From Boseongicola sp. SB0662_bin_57 (GTDB lineage Bacteria > Pseudomonadota > Alphaproteobacteria > Rhodobacterales > Rhodobacteraceae): 7,865 nucleotides of DNA. Location: NCBI GenBank assembly GCA_009839535.1, contig VXPN01000507.1:1-7865 (forward strand), read 5' to 3'. The position numbers and the translations under genes are program-made. The notes under the pieces are model-generated. The model searched no databases. It saw nothing but the letters and a program-made list of their open reading frames with translations, and had not been told where the DNA came from. Of this stretch, positions 1 to 6,637 are shown piece after piece. Position 1 is the stretch's first letter; each line of letters opens with the position of its first letter.

Positions 1-625
1 GCACGGTCCTGACAGTCTCGTCCGATGTCGTGACGGCACGGGCAAAGATGACAAGACGCTCAGGTTCGCAAAGCTCACGCAGCAGTTCCAGGACGCGGGC
101 GAATCCGTCCGGCCGGGCCCTGGACCGAGGATTGTACAGGGCGCAGGCAAAGTCGGCCTCGACCGCGAGCCGAAGCCTCTTCTCGATCAAGGCCCAGGAC
201 TTGAGATTGTCGGAGAGGTTGATCGCGCAGAAGTCATGGCCCAGCGGTGCGCCCACCCGCGCGGAAGCGGCAAGCATTGCCGTGATGCCAGGGAGAACGC
301 GGACGTCCAGCTCCCGCCAGGTTTCCGGTCCGGCCTCCATCGCCTCGAATGTTGCCGACGCCATCGCGAACACGCCCGGATCGCCTGACGAAACCACGAT
401 CACCCGGCGACCCTCTGCGGCCAGTCCCAGCGCAAGGCGCGACCGTTCGGCCTCCACCCTGTTCCCGGACACATGTCGGCGGAGCCCCTCACGCATGGGA
501 ACCCTGTCGACATAGCGGGAATATCCGACAACGTCAGTCGCCTCGGCCAGTGCCGTCCGGACCTCGGGCGTGATCAGGGCCTCGCCTCCCGGACCAAGAC
601 CCGCAACCGCAACCCACCCGCTCAC
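1..625 (-). CDS. cobJ: Precorrin-3B C17-methyltransferase CobJ (3' end cut by window)
   Basis: Cytoplasmic SAM-dependent enzyme that methylates C17 of precorrin-3B and drives ring contraction to precorrin-4. Only the first 208 codons are present; family members are about 250 residues, so roughly 45 C-terminal residues lie beyond the left edge. Seen in the translation: the tetrapyrrole methylase SAM loop AGLGPGG (residues 8-14), VGYSRYVD (33-40), the second signature VVSSGDPGVFAMAS (77-90), LPGITAMLAAS (111-121), GHDFCAINLSDN (129-140) and LYNPRSRARP (163-172). These last two blocks are typical of CobJ/CbiH rather than other methylases of the pathway. The GTG start (623-625) overlaps the cobI stop as GTGA, and a purine-rich AGGGG lies just upstream inside cobI. 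Translational coupling to cobI is inferred. The next gene is not visible. Identification is firm. Confidence 0.95.
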   Translation of the reverse strand, partial: MSGWVAVAGLGPGGEALITPEVRTALAEATDVVGYSRYVDRVPMREGLRRHVSGNRVEAERSRLALGLAAEGRRVIVVSSGDPGVFAMASATFEAMEAGPETWRELDVRVLPGITAMLAASARVGAPLGHDFCAINLSDNLKSWALIEKRLRLAVEADFACALYNPRSRARPDGFARVLELLRELCEPERLVIFARAVTTSDETVRTV

Positions 626-1350
626 GGCCGCCGCCCCTGCCCGTGCACCAGGATGATCGTGAAGTATGGAGGCACATGGCCTTCCGGCACATCGGCAAGC
701 CGAGCGACCTTCTGATCCGCCATCGCGGCGCATTCGATCATCCAGGCATCCTGCGCGCATCCGGCCCGTTCAAGCGCGGCCCGGACCTTGGGCAGGTTGC
801 GCCCCACCTTCATCACGACCAGTGCATCGGCGGCTGCCATGTGCCTCGCAAGGACATCCTCGTCGAGCGTTCCCATCAGAACGGTGAGGACATCATCGCC
901 CCAGGCGATCGGCAAGCCGCTCGCCGTCCACGCGGCGGCCATGCCGGATATGCCCGGAACGACCTCGACCTGCACGAGGGCGTTCAGGCGCCCATGCAGG
1001 TGCATGAAGGAGCCGTAGAAGAACGGATCGCCCTCGCAGAGAACGACGACGTCCTCGCCACCCTCGGCGATGGCGGCCAGGTGCGCGGCGCAGCCGTCGT
1101 AGAATTCCGCCAGGGTCCGGTTGTACCGCGGATCGTCCAGGGAAATTTCCGTCGTCAGGGGATATTCCATTGCAAATTCGACCGCGTCCGCCGGAACCAG
1201 GTCGCCGGCCAGCGTCCGGGCGCGCCCTGCCCGCCCCTTCTTGCGAAAGAACGCGACGTGGCGGGCATTTGCCAGCAGCTTGAGCGCCTTCGCGCTCATG
1301 AGATCAGGTTCACCTGGCCCCAGGCCGACACCGTAGACCGTTCCGGTCAT
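622..1350 (-). CDS. cobI: Precorrin-2 C20-methyltransferase CobI
   Basis: Cytoplasmic SAM-dependent methylase converting precorrin-2 to precorrin-3A, the first committed step of the corrin branch. The 242-residue product is normal for the family. Seen: SAM-binding VGLGPGEPDL (residues 8-17), the charged segment FFRKKGRAGRAR (34-45), MEYPLTTE (61-68), the second SAM motif LCEGDPFFYGSFM (104-116), VVPGISGMAAAW (130-141) and VVMKVGRNL (178-186). The combination MEYP plus CEGDPFFYGS separates CobI/CbiL from CobJ and CobM. ATG at 1348-1350 is chosen because it puts the glycine loop at the usual distance from the N-terminus and forms an ATGA overlap with the cobH stop. An open frame continues upstream but only as a shadow of cobH. 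The Shine-Dalgarno is weak (GAG about 9 nt upstream), which fits translation by coupling to cobH. The stop overlaps the cobJ start. Confidence 0.96.
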   Translation of the reverse strand: MTGTVYGVGLGPGEPDLMSAKALKLLANARHVAFFRKKGRAGRARTLAGDLVPADAVEFAMEYPLTTEISLDDPRYNRTLAEFYDGCAAHLAAIAEGGEDVVVLCEGDPFFYGSFMHLHGRLNALVQVEVVPGISGMAAAWTASGLPIAWGDDVLTVLMGTLDEDVLARHMAAADALVVMKVGRNLPKVRAALERAGCAQDAWMIECAAMADQKVARLADVPEGHVPPYFTIILVHGQGRRP

Positions 1351-1976
1351 TCCACGGAACTCGCGATCGCGTTGATGGCCGCCACGGTGACGGCGCTTCC
1401 GCCCAGGCGCCCATCGACGATGCAACAGGGCACCGGCTGGTCCTTCCAGAGAGCCGCCTTCGATTCCGCGGCGCCAACGAATCCGACGGGGCAACCGATG
1501 ATCGCGGCGGGTCGGGGGCAATCCGGATCCTCCAGCATGTTCAGCAGGTGAAAGAGTGCCGTGGGGGCGTTTCCGATCGCCACGAGCGCACCTTCCAGCC
1601 GGGGACGCCAAAGCTCCAGCGCAGCGGCCGAGCGCGTGTTGCCCGACTCGGCCGCGAGTTTCGGAACCGAGGGATCCTGAAGCGTGCAGACCACGTCGTT
1701 GGATGCTGGAAGCCGCGGGCGCGTCACGCCTTCGCTGACCATCCTGGTGTCGCAAAGTATCGGCGCTCCCGATTCCAGCGCCTTGCGGGCCCGGATCACC
1801 ATGCCGTCAGAAAACCGCAGGAACCCGGCGAGTTCCACCATTCCCGACGCGTGGATCATTCGCACGGCGACCTGCTCTTCATCCGCGTCGAAGCGGGCGA
1901 GTTCGGCCTCGGCACGTATGGTCGCGAAGGACTGGGCATAAATTGCGGCGCCGCTTTTTTCGTATACGTGGGGCAT
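1347..1976 (-). CDS. cobH: Precorrin-8X methylmutase CobH
   Basis: Catalyses the 1,5-sigmatropic shift of the C11 methyl to C12, turning precorrin-8X into hydrogenobyrinic acid, in the cytoplasm. The 209-residue length matches the family. Seen: IYAQSFATIRAEA near the N-terminus (residues 12-24), the active-site segment RMIHASGM (39-46) with the catalytic histidine at 42, APILCDTRMVSEGVTRPRLP (71-90), SGNTRSAAALELW (111-123), IGNAPTALF (134-142), PVGFVGAAESK (163-173) and GRLGGSAVTVAA (189-200). The residue two places after the histidine is serine; the homologues I recall have cysteine there. The ATG start shares one base with the cobG stop (TGATG), with GGAG 11 nt upstream inside cobG. The stop overlaps the cobI start by four bases. 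Identification is firm. Confidence 0.97.
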   Translation of the reverse strand: MPHVYEKSGAAIYAQSFATIRAEAELARFDADEEQVAVRMIHASGMVELAGFLRFSDGMVIRARKALESGAPILCDTRMVSEGVTRPRLPASNDVVCTLQDPSVPKLAAESGNTRSAAALELWRPRLEGALVAIGNAPTALFHLLNMLEDPDCPRPAAIIGCPVGFVGAAESKAALWKDQPVPCCIVDGRLGGSAVTVAAINAIASSVE

Positions 1977-3103
1977 CAGGGAAACAGCTCCAGAAGTCCG
2001 GCCTCGGAAACGCCTGTGCGGTCCGGCATGTCACCGACCGAACCGCCCCTGACAAGATCGAACATGCCGTCGCGCCCGACCAGCGTCACGTCGGCAGGCC
2101 CGGATCTCGCGCAACCCTTGGCGCAGCCCGAAACATGCAGTGTCCCGAGACCACGCTTCGCCAGCAGCCGTGCGATCGGTCTTGTCGGCACGGTCGCCTG
2201 CATGCACCGAGGCGCGCCCGGGCAGGCGGCAACGTCCAGCAGGAACGCCGACGAATCGTGAATGAAGGCCGGATGCGCCAAAGGCCGGACCGTCTCCAGG
2301 TAGAGGCGCCTTCGTGGCATGACCTGCACGCAACCAGGATCGGCCTCAGCAAGCAGTCCAGCGAAAGCGTCCACCGACATTGCGCCGAAGGGAACGCCGA
2401 CAACCACGCCTTCCTTCGTGCGGCCCGGCGACCACACGTCTCCGCCATCTGCAGGCACTGCAAGCTGCCAATGCGCCGGCAGGGGTGATTTCGAGACATG
2501 CCGCTTCATTCGCCCGCTCTCGCCGCCGCCGGTTTCCACGAACCAGGCCGCCATTTCGTTCAGCGCGTCGAAAGCGCCAGCCTCGTCGATGCTCCACCCG
2601 CGCTCCGCGCCGTCGGCGCGAAGCAGCAGCCCCCCTTCTCCATCCCGTTCGAACCGAAAGTCCGCCGAGACGTCGTGCAGGACCGGCACCGTCCCCGTGT
2701 CGATTGCAATCCCTGACTTCGCGGGCAATTGCGGCAGTTCCGCCAACCGCAGCGCCAGCGAACGCTCCAGCCGGTCCGTCAGGTCGCCGGAAATCCAGAA
2801 CGGCGTCACGACAATGTTTCGACGCGCCTCGATTTCCGGATCGGCATCGACAAGGTCCTCGGCAACGAGCGCGCGCAGCAGTTCGGCGTGCGCATCGTCC
2901 GTGACGCCCCTGATCTGAAGTCCGGCACGCGAGGTCAGGTCGATCAGGCCGTTTCCGGAGCGGCGCGCAAGGTCAGCCAGGGCGTTCGCCTGGTCTGCAG
3001 TCATCCGTCCGGACCTGGGCCGCATTCGCACCAGCAGGCCGTCACCCGACATTATCGGACGATGTGCAGTCGGGCACCAACCCCGGATGCCGGGCGCGTT
3101 CAC
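1976..3103 (-). CDS. cobG: Precorrin-3B synthase CobG
   Basis: Oxygen-dependent iron-sulfur enzyme that hydroxylates C20 and forms the gamma-lactone of precorrin-3A, giving precorrin-3B. It is the marker of the aerobic pathway. The 375-residue product belongs to the nitrite/sulfite reductase superfamily, with ferredoxin-like half-domains. Seen: GWCPTAHRPIMSGDGLLVRM (residues 8-27), GNGLIDLTSRAGLQIRGV (50-67), RNIVVTPF (95-102) and the cluster ligands Cys294-x5-Cys300 and Cys327-x3-Cys331 in the usual sulfite-reductase arrangement. A longer frame exists to an ATG at 3151, but those 16 extra residues lie over cobN and are Gly/Pro-rich. GTG at 3101-3103 is preferred: it overlaps the cobN stop as GTGA, has GGAGG seven bases upstream (3111-3115), and starts the protein just before the conserved GWCP. 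It is shorter than the roughly 460-residue Pseudomonas denitrificans enzyme as I recall it, but complete at its motifs. Confidence 0.94.
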   Translation of the reverse strand: MNAPGIRGWCPTAHRPIMSGDGLLVRMRPRSGRMTADQANALADLARRSGNGLIDLTSRAGLQIRGVTDDAHAELLRALVAEDLVDADPEIEARRNIVVTPFWISGDLTDRLERSLALRLAELPQLPAKSGIAIDTGTVPVLHDVSADFRFERDGEGGLLLRADGAERGWSIDEAGAFDALNEMAAWFVETGGGESGRMKRHVSKSPLPAHWQLAVPADGGDVWSPGRTKEGVVVGVPFGAMSVDAFAGLLAEADPGCVQVMPRRRLYLETVRPLAHPAFIHDSSAFLLDVAACPGAPRCMQATVPTRPIARLLAKRGLGTLHVSGCAKGCARSGPADVTLVGRDGMFDLVRGGSVGDMPDRTGVSEAGLLELFP

Positions 3104-6100
3104 TCCGCCGCCTCCAGGCCGACCCGGATCGAGTTCCGCCGGGTGCGCCACAATCCCGACCTGTGCAGCACATTGAAGCGCTTGCGCATGGCGGACAGAG
3201 CTTCCGGATTTGCCGTCTGCATGAACTCGGTGACAGAGGCATCGCCCAGGGTGGCGTCATAGTATGCGTCAAACAGATGCGAATCGACGACGTTCGCGAG
3301 ATTCGCGAAGGCGGCCATGTGATCAAGCGTCGCTGCAATCTCGGCGGCTCCCTGGAACCCGTGTCGCTTCATTCCCGCAAGCCACCCCGGCTGCACCGCC
3401 CGGGCATGCACGACTCGTGCGACCTCTTCCGTCAGAGTTCGCGCGCGCGGACGGGCAGGGTCGGTGTTGTCCAGATGATAGAGCGCGGCGTTCCGTCCGC
3501 CAGTCACCGCCTTGGCCGCCGCGAAGCCGGCCTCATGCGCAGCATAGTCGGCGGCCAGCAGAAGATCCGTTTCGGGCAAGTCCTGAAGATGAACGAACGC
3601 GTCCGCCCCGGCCACTTGCGCCGCGAGCCCGTCCGGATCTTCAATGGCGCGGTCTCCGTCCATGGCCCACGCGCTCGCAGCCAGCCAGGCCGCGCCCGCA
3701 TCGCGGCGCGCTTCCTCGGTGAGGTCCTCCCGCATGCGCTCCATGCCCAGGCCAAAGCTTCCCGGTTCCGGTCCGTAGACTCGGGACCCGGGCTCGGTTC
3801 CGGCAAAGGGATTCCAGTCCGTTGCCTCCTCTCGCGCCGCAAGGGCGCGTATGGCCCGCGAATGGAGCGCGGAGAGCGTGGGAAACACATCCCGGAACAA
3901 CCCGGACACCCTCAGGGTCACGTCCAGTCGAGGCCATTCCAGTTCGGCGATTGGCAGCACCTCGATGCCGGAAATCCGCTCGCTGCCCTCGTCCCAGGTC
4001 GGGCGCACGCCGAGAAGATGCAGCGCCATCGCGAATTCCTCGCCGGCGGTCCGCATGGTTGCCGAACCCCAAAGATCCACGACCAGGCCCTTTGGATAGT
4101 CACCTTGTTCCTGAAGATGACGCCGCATGAATTCCCTTGCGAGCCTGACGCCCTGCGCATGGGCCGCCCGGGTCGGCACAGCCCGGGGATCCGTGGCAAA
4201 CAGGTTGCGCCCGGTTGGCAAGACATCCCTTCGGCCCCGGTAGGGAGAACCGGCCGGCCCTGCATCGATGCGCCTCCCGGAAAGCGCGTCAATCAATGCC
4301 TCCCTTTCCGCCTTCACTGACGCGGCGACATCCGGGCGACCGAGCGCATGCATCGCAATCTGGTCGGTGGCGGAGTCGGTTCGTTCCCAAGCGCTCTCCC
4401 GTCCCCACACATGCAACCCGTCGCCGAACTGGCTGTCCTTCACGTCGCAAACAAAGCGGTCGATGCGGGTGATCGCTTCGGCGGCGCCTTCGGTTCGGTC
4501 GAGGCCAAGGGCCGAATCGAGCCCGATCGCCTCCGCCTCGGCACGGATGTCGTCCTGCAGGCGGTCGCGGCGACGCGGATCCAGCCCGTCGGCATTGGAA
4601 AACTCGTCCAGCAGCGCCTCAAGCCGAAAGAATTTGCGCGGCGTCTCGCTCCGGCCGACCGGCGGCGGCAAGTGGCCAAGCGTTACGGCACCGATCCGGC
4701 GCTTGGCCTGCGCAGCCTCGCCCGGGTCGTTGACGATGAACGGATACAGGACCGGGAGCGGTCCGGCCAAGGCCTCCGGCCAGCACCGGTCGGAGAGCGC
4801 CACGGACTTTCCGGGCAGCCATTCCAGCGTGCCATGGGCGCCGACATGGACCAGGGCATCGATGCATGCGACCTTTCGCAGCCACAGATGGAACGCGACG
4901 TACTCGTGGCGAGGCACCCGGGAAAGATCGTGGTACTCCTCGTCGCGCCTGTCCGCGTTGCCCCTCTCGGGCTGAAGGGCGACGCAAACCCGGCCACGTC
5001 GAACGGCCCGGAAATGAAACGCGTCATCGCGGACCGCAGCGCCGTTCCCGGGTTCTCCCCAGGCGGCCTCAAGGTCCGCGACAAGACGATCTGGCAATTC
5101 CGAAAGGGCAGCCTTGTATTCCGCGACGGACCACGAGATCGAATCCCGGGCCAGGGCCGTTTCAAGCCTGCCGCCTGATTCGATCGCATAGCCCGCGGCA
5201 TCCAGGTCGTCCATGATCGCTTCCGCCGAGGCGAATGCGTCCAGACCGACTGCATGAGCCATTCTCCACGTCTTGCCTGGATAGGTCGAAAGCACGATGG
5301 CAAGGGAGACGTCGGACCGGGCCTTTGCTGCAAGGGCAACCCAGGCAGCGGTTCGATCAGCTATCGCCGCGATCCGGTTCGCGTCCGGTCGATGCGCCAC
5401 GAGCCTCGCCTGCAGGTCCGCGTCCCAATCGCCGGGCTCCTTGAAGGATGCAACACCGGCAAAGATGCGCCCGTCCACTTCCGGCAGCACGACGTGCATT
5501 GCCAGGTCGGCGGGTGACAGGCCTCGCGCCGCGTCCTTCCACGCGGATCGGGTGGACGTGGCCAAGGCGACCTGAAAGACCGGGACGCCTGCAGCATCCA
5601 ACGGCGAACTGCCGTCGGCGCCCTTGCCGGAAAATGCCGTCGCGTTGACGATGGCGACAGGCGACAGGGCGGCAATGCGACCACGGAGCCATTGCGCTGC
5701 GGCGGGATCCTTCAGCGAGGGGACGAAGAGGCCGAGCGCCGAATGACCGCGATCCCTGAACGCCTGCATGAGATGCGCAATCGGTGCGATGTCGGCGGCG
5801 GCGAGATAGGCCCGGTAGAACACGATTGCGACCAAGGGCTGGTCAGGGGCGCCAAGGCATTCCGCGTGACAGGAAGCGTTGCACTCCAGCATCGAGGGGC
5901 GTGCGAATGCGCTTTCAGGCGCGAAACCGGCGGCGGAATCCCCCGCCCCTCCGCGCGCTCCGTGTTCCGGCGTCCAGCACCCCCACGCCGGGATCGTCCG
6001 GATGCCGTCCACCGGTCCTGCATAAAGGCCGGCTGCCAGGGCCAGTTGCGCCAGGGCCGCCTGTCCGGCCACGGCCCCGCCTTCGCACACCAGCGCGTCA

Positions 6101-6522
6101 AGGCGCGCCAAGGTCGCGTGCGGAACGGTCGAGATCGCCTCAAGCTGCGCGTCCGGCCGACCGTCGCCGGGCAGGACCGCGAGCGTTGTCCCCCTGGATT
6201 CGGCCAGAGCACTCGCCTGGGCCAGTCCGTAGTCCCAATACGGCATGCCGCCGATCACGCGTATCAAGATGGCCTTGGCGTCCGCGAGCGTCTGCTCGAC
6301 ATAGGTGTCGACCGAAACCGGATGCCTGAGCGCGGCAAGGTTTGCGAGCCTCAGGCTCGGCAGAGGCGTGCCCTGCTCCCGTGCCCGATGCCAGCCGGCG
6401 GCGAAGGCTTGAAGATCGCTGTCCGAGAATGACAGGACCACGAGATCGGCCGGGGCCTGCTGGAGGTCGGTCGGAGTCTCGGTTTCCTCGAGCCCGTGGC
6501 TTTCCCGAAAGATCACGTGCAC
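3100..6522 (-). CDS. cobN: Aerobic cobaltochelatase large subunit CobN
   Basis: Large, tetrapyrrole-binding subunit of the CobN-CobS-CobT chelatase that inserts Co(II) into hydrogenobyrinic acid a,c-diamide using ATP. It is homologous to ChlH/BchH of magnesium chelatase. The product is 1140 residues. Seen: the N-terminal QQAPADLVVLSFSDSDL segment, VFYRAYLAAADIAP, the diagnostic HVGAHGTLEWLPGK (559-572), VLYPFIVNDPGEAAQAKRR, DLWGSATMRTAGEEF (816-830), and a C-terminal block ending near HRSGLWRTRRNS. GTG at 6520-6522 gives M-H-V-I-F-R-E, the start I recall for related CobN proteins, with GGAG nine bases upstream. A frame open to an ATG at 6828 would add 102 residues that mostly shadow cobW and resemble nothing. 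A linker at about residues 184-229 looks expanded and carries Cys214, Cys218 and Cys222. cobS and cobT are not in this window. The stop overlaps the cobG start. Confidence 0.95.
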   Translation of the reverse strand: MHVIFRESHGLEETETPTDLQQAPADLVVLSFSDSDLQAFAAGWHRAREQGTPLPSLRLANLAALRHPVSVDTYVEQTLADAKAILIRVIGGMPYWDYGLAQASALAESRGTTLAVLPGDGRPDAQLEAISTVPHATLARLDALVCEGGAVAGQAALAQLALAAGLYAGPVDGIRTIPAWGCWTPEHGARGGAGDSAAGFAPESAFARPSMLECNASCHAECLGAPDQPLVAIVFYRAYLAAADIAPIAHLMQAFRDRGHSALGLFVPSLKDPAAAQWLRGRIAALSPVAIVNATAFSGKGADGSSPLDAAGVPVFQVALATSTRSAWKDAARGLSPADLAMHVVLPEVDGRIFAGVASFKEPGDWDADLQARLVAHRPDANRIAAIADRTAAWVALAAKARSDVSLAIVLSTYPGKTWRMAHAVGLDAFASAEAIMDDLDAAGYAIESGGRLETALARDSISWSVAEYKAALSELPDRLVADLEAAWGEPGNGAAVRDDAFHFRAVRRGRVCVALQPERGNADRRDEEYHDLSRVPRHEYVAFHLWLRKVACIDALVHVGAHGTLEWLPGKSVALSDRCWPEALAGPLPVLYPFIVNDPGEAAQAKRRIGAVTLGHLPPPVGRSETPRKFFRLEALLDEFSNADGLDPRRRDRLQDDIRAEAEAIGLDSALGLDRTEGAAEAITRIDRFVCDVKDSQFGDGLHVWGRESAWERTDSATDQIAMHALGRPDVAASVKAEREALIDALSGRRIDAGPAGSPYRGRRDVLPTGRNLFATDPRAVPTRAAHAQGVRLAREFMRRHLQEQGDYPKGLVVDLWGSATMRTAGEEFAMALHLLGVRPTWDEGSERISGIEVLPIAELEWPRLDVTLRVSGLFRDVFPTLSALHSRAIRALAAREEATDWNPFAGTEPGSRVYGPEPGSFGLGMERMREDLTEEARRDAGAAWLAASAWAMDGDRAIEDPDGLAAQVAGADAFVHLQDLPETDLLLAADYAAHEAGFAAAKAVTGGRNAALYHLDNTDPARPRARTLTEEVARVVHARAVQPGWLAGMKRHGFQGAAEIAATLDHMAAFANLANVVDSHLFDAYYDATLGDASVTEFMQTANPEALSAMRKRFNVLHRSGLWRTRRNSIRVGLEAAE
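3111..3115 (-). promoter_or_regulatory. Ribosome-binding site of cobG
   Basis: GGAGG on the minus strand, within the last codons of cobN, sits seven bases before the GTG at 3101-3103. It supports that start over the in-frame ATG at 3151 and fits re-initiation by ribosomes finishing cobN. Confidence 0.7.
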
Positions 6523-6525
6523 GTG
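6514..6525. repeat. 12-bp perfect palindrome over the cobN start codon
   Basis: CACGTGCACGTG reads the same on both strands and contains both candidate GTG start codons of cobN. It consists of two copies of the CACGTG hexamer. As RNA it has no loop of its own, so any role would more likely be protein binding to DNA or intermolecular pairing. It may also be a coincidence of the His-Val codons CAC-GTG-CAC-GTG. The palindrome is seen; function is not shown. Confidence 0.5.
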
Positions 6526-6531
6526 CCGGAT

Positions 6532-6535
6532 CTCC
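6532..6535 (-). promoter_or_regulatory. Ribosome-binding site of cobN
   Basis: GGAG on the minus strand lies nine bases before the GTG at 6520-6522. It decides between two in-frame GTG codons six bases apart: the second (6514-6516) would have a 15-base spacer, so the first is favoured. It also argues against the distant upstream ATG at 6828. Confidence 0.7.
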
Positions 6536-6565
6536 GTGCCGAAGGGTTCCGACCACGCACTGGCA

Positions 6566-6598
6566 GCATGTGCGCATGGCGACAAATGCGTTGCATGC
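6566..6598 (-). repeat. Imperfect inverted repeat (hairpin) upstream of cobN
   Basis: On the transcribed strand the order is GCATG, CAA, CGCAT, an 8-base loop, ATGCG, CA, CATGC. The two 5-bp arms pair exactly (GCATG with CATGC, CGCAT with ATGCG) and are separated by a 3x2 internal loop. It could fold in mRNA as an RNA stability or processing element between cobW and cobN, or act as a DNA operator. No U-tract follows, so termination is unlikely. The pairing is seen directly; any function is inference, and short repeats like this can occur by chance. Confidence 0.4.
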
Positions 6599-6637
6599 CA
6601 ATCATGGACGCCCGGACGAGGCTTTGCGCGCCCTGCG

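Larger units (their letters stand above)
6523..6637 (-). other. Non-coding gap between cobW and cobN
   Basis: This 115-nt stretch is the only non-coding interval between genes in the window. It holds an imperfect hairpin (6566-6598), the cobN ribosome-binding site (6532-6535), and part of a palindrome that spans the cobN start. I see no run of T after the hairpin, so it is not a standard rho-independent terminator. I also see no B12-box-like core of a cobalamin riboswitch and no convincing sigma-70 promoter pair. The cobN frame is open across the gap, but the translation has no recognisable motif. Confidence 0.6.

Noticed and set aside
643..1551. 302-codon plus-strand ORF opposite cobI and cobH
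   Set aside because: Antisense to two confidently identified genes and without any domain signature.
1351..1755. Longer cobI from an upstream ATG at 1755
   Set aside because: The added 135 residues lie entirely over cobH, are Arg/Gly-rich, and would displace the SAM-binding loop from its normal N-terminal position.
3104..3151. Longer cobG starting at ATG 3151
   Set aside because: The extra 16 residues overlap cobN and lack conservation signs; the GTG at 3101-3103 has GGAGG seven bases upstream and forms the GTGA overlap.
3064..4320. 418-codon plus-strand ORF opposite cobN
   Set aside because: Shadow of cobN codon bias; Arg/Gly/His/Pro-rich translation without motifs, crossing the cobN-cobG junction.
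6566..6598. Rho-independent terminator after cobW
   Set aside because: The hairpin is weak, with an internal loop, and is followed by TGCC rather than a U-tract.
6513..6605. 30-codon minus-strand ORF in the cobW-cobN gap, starting ATG at 6603-6605 and ending just inside cobN
   Set aside because: No Shine-Dalgarno before its ATG, no recognisable composition, and short frames are common in GC-rich DNA. A leader peptide is not excluded but nothing supports it.
6523..6637. Cobalamin riboswitch in the cobW-cobN gap
   Set aside because: The gap is too short for a full aptamer plus expression platform and I find no B12-box-like core. A covariance-model search of the region beyond 7865 would be the right test for the operon leader.
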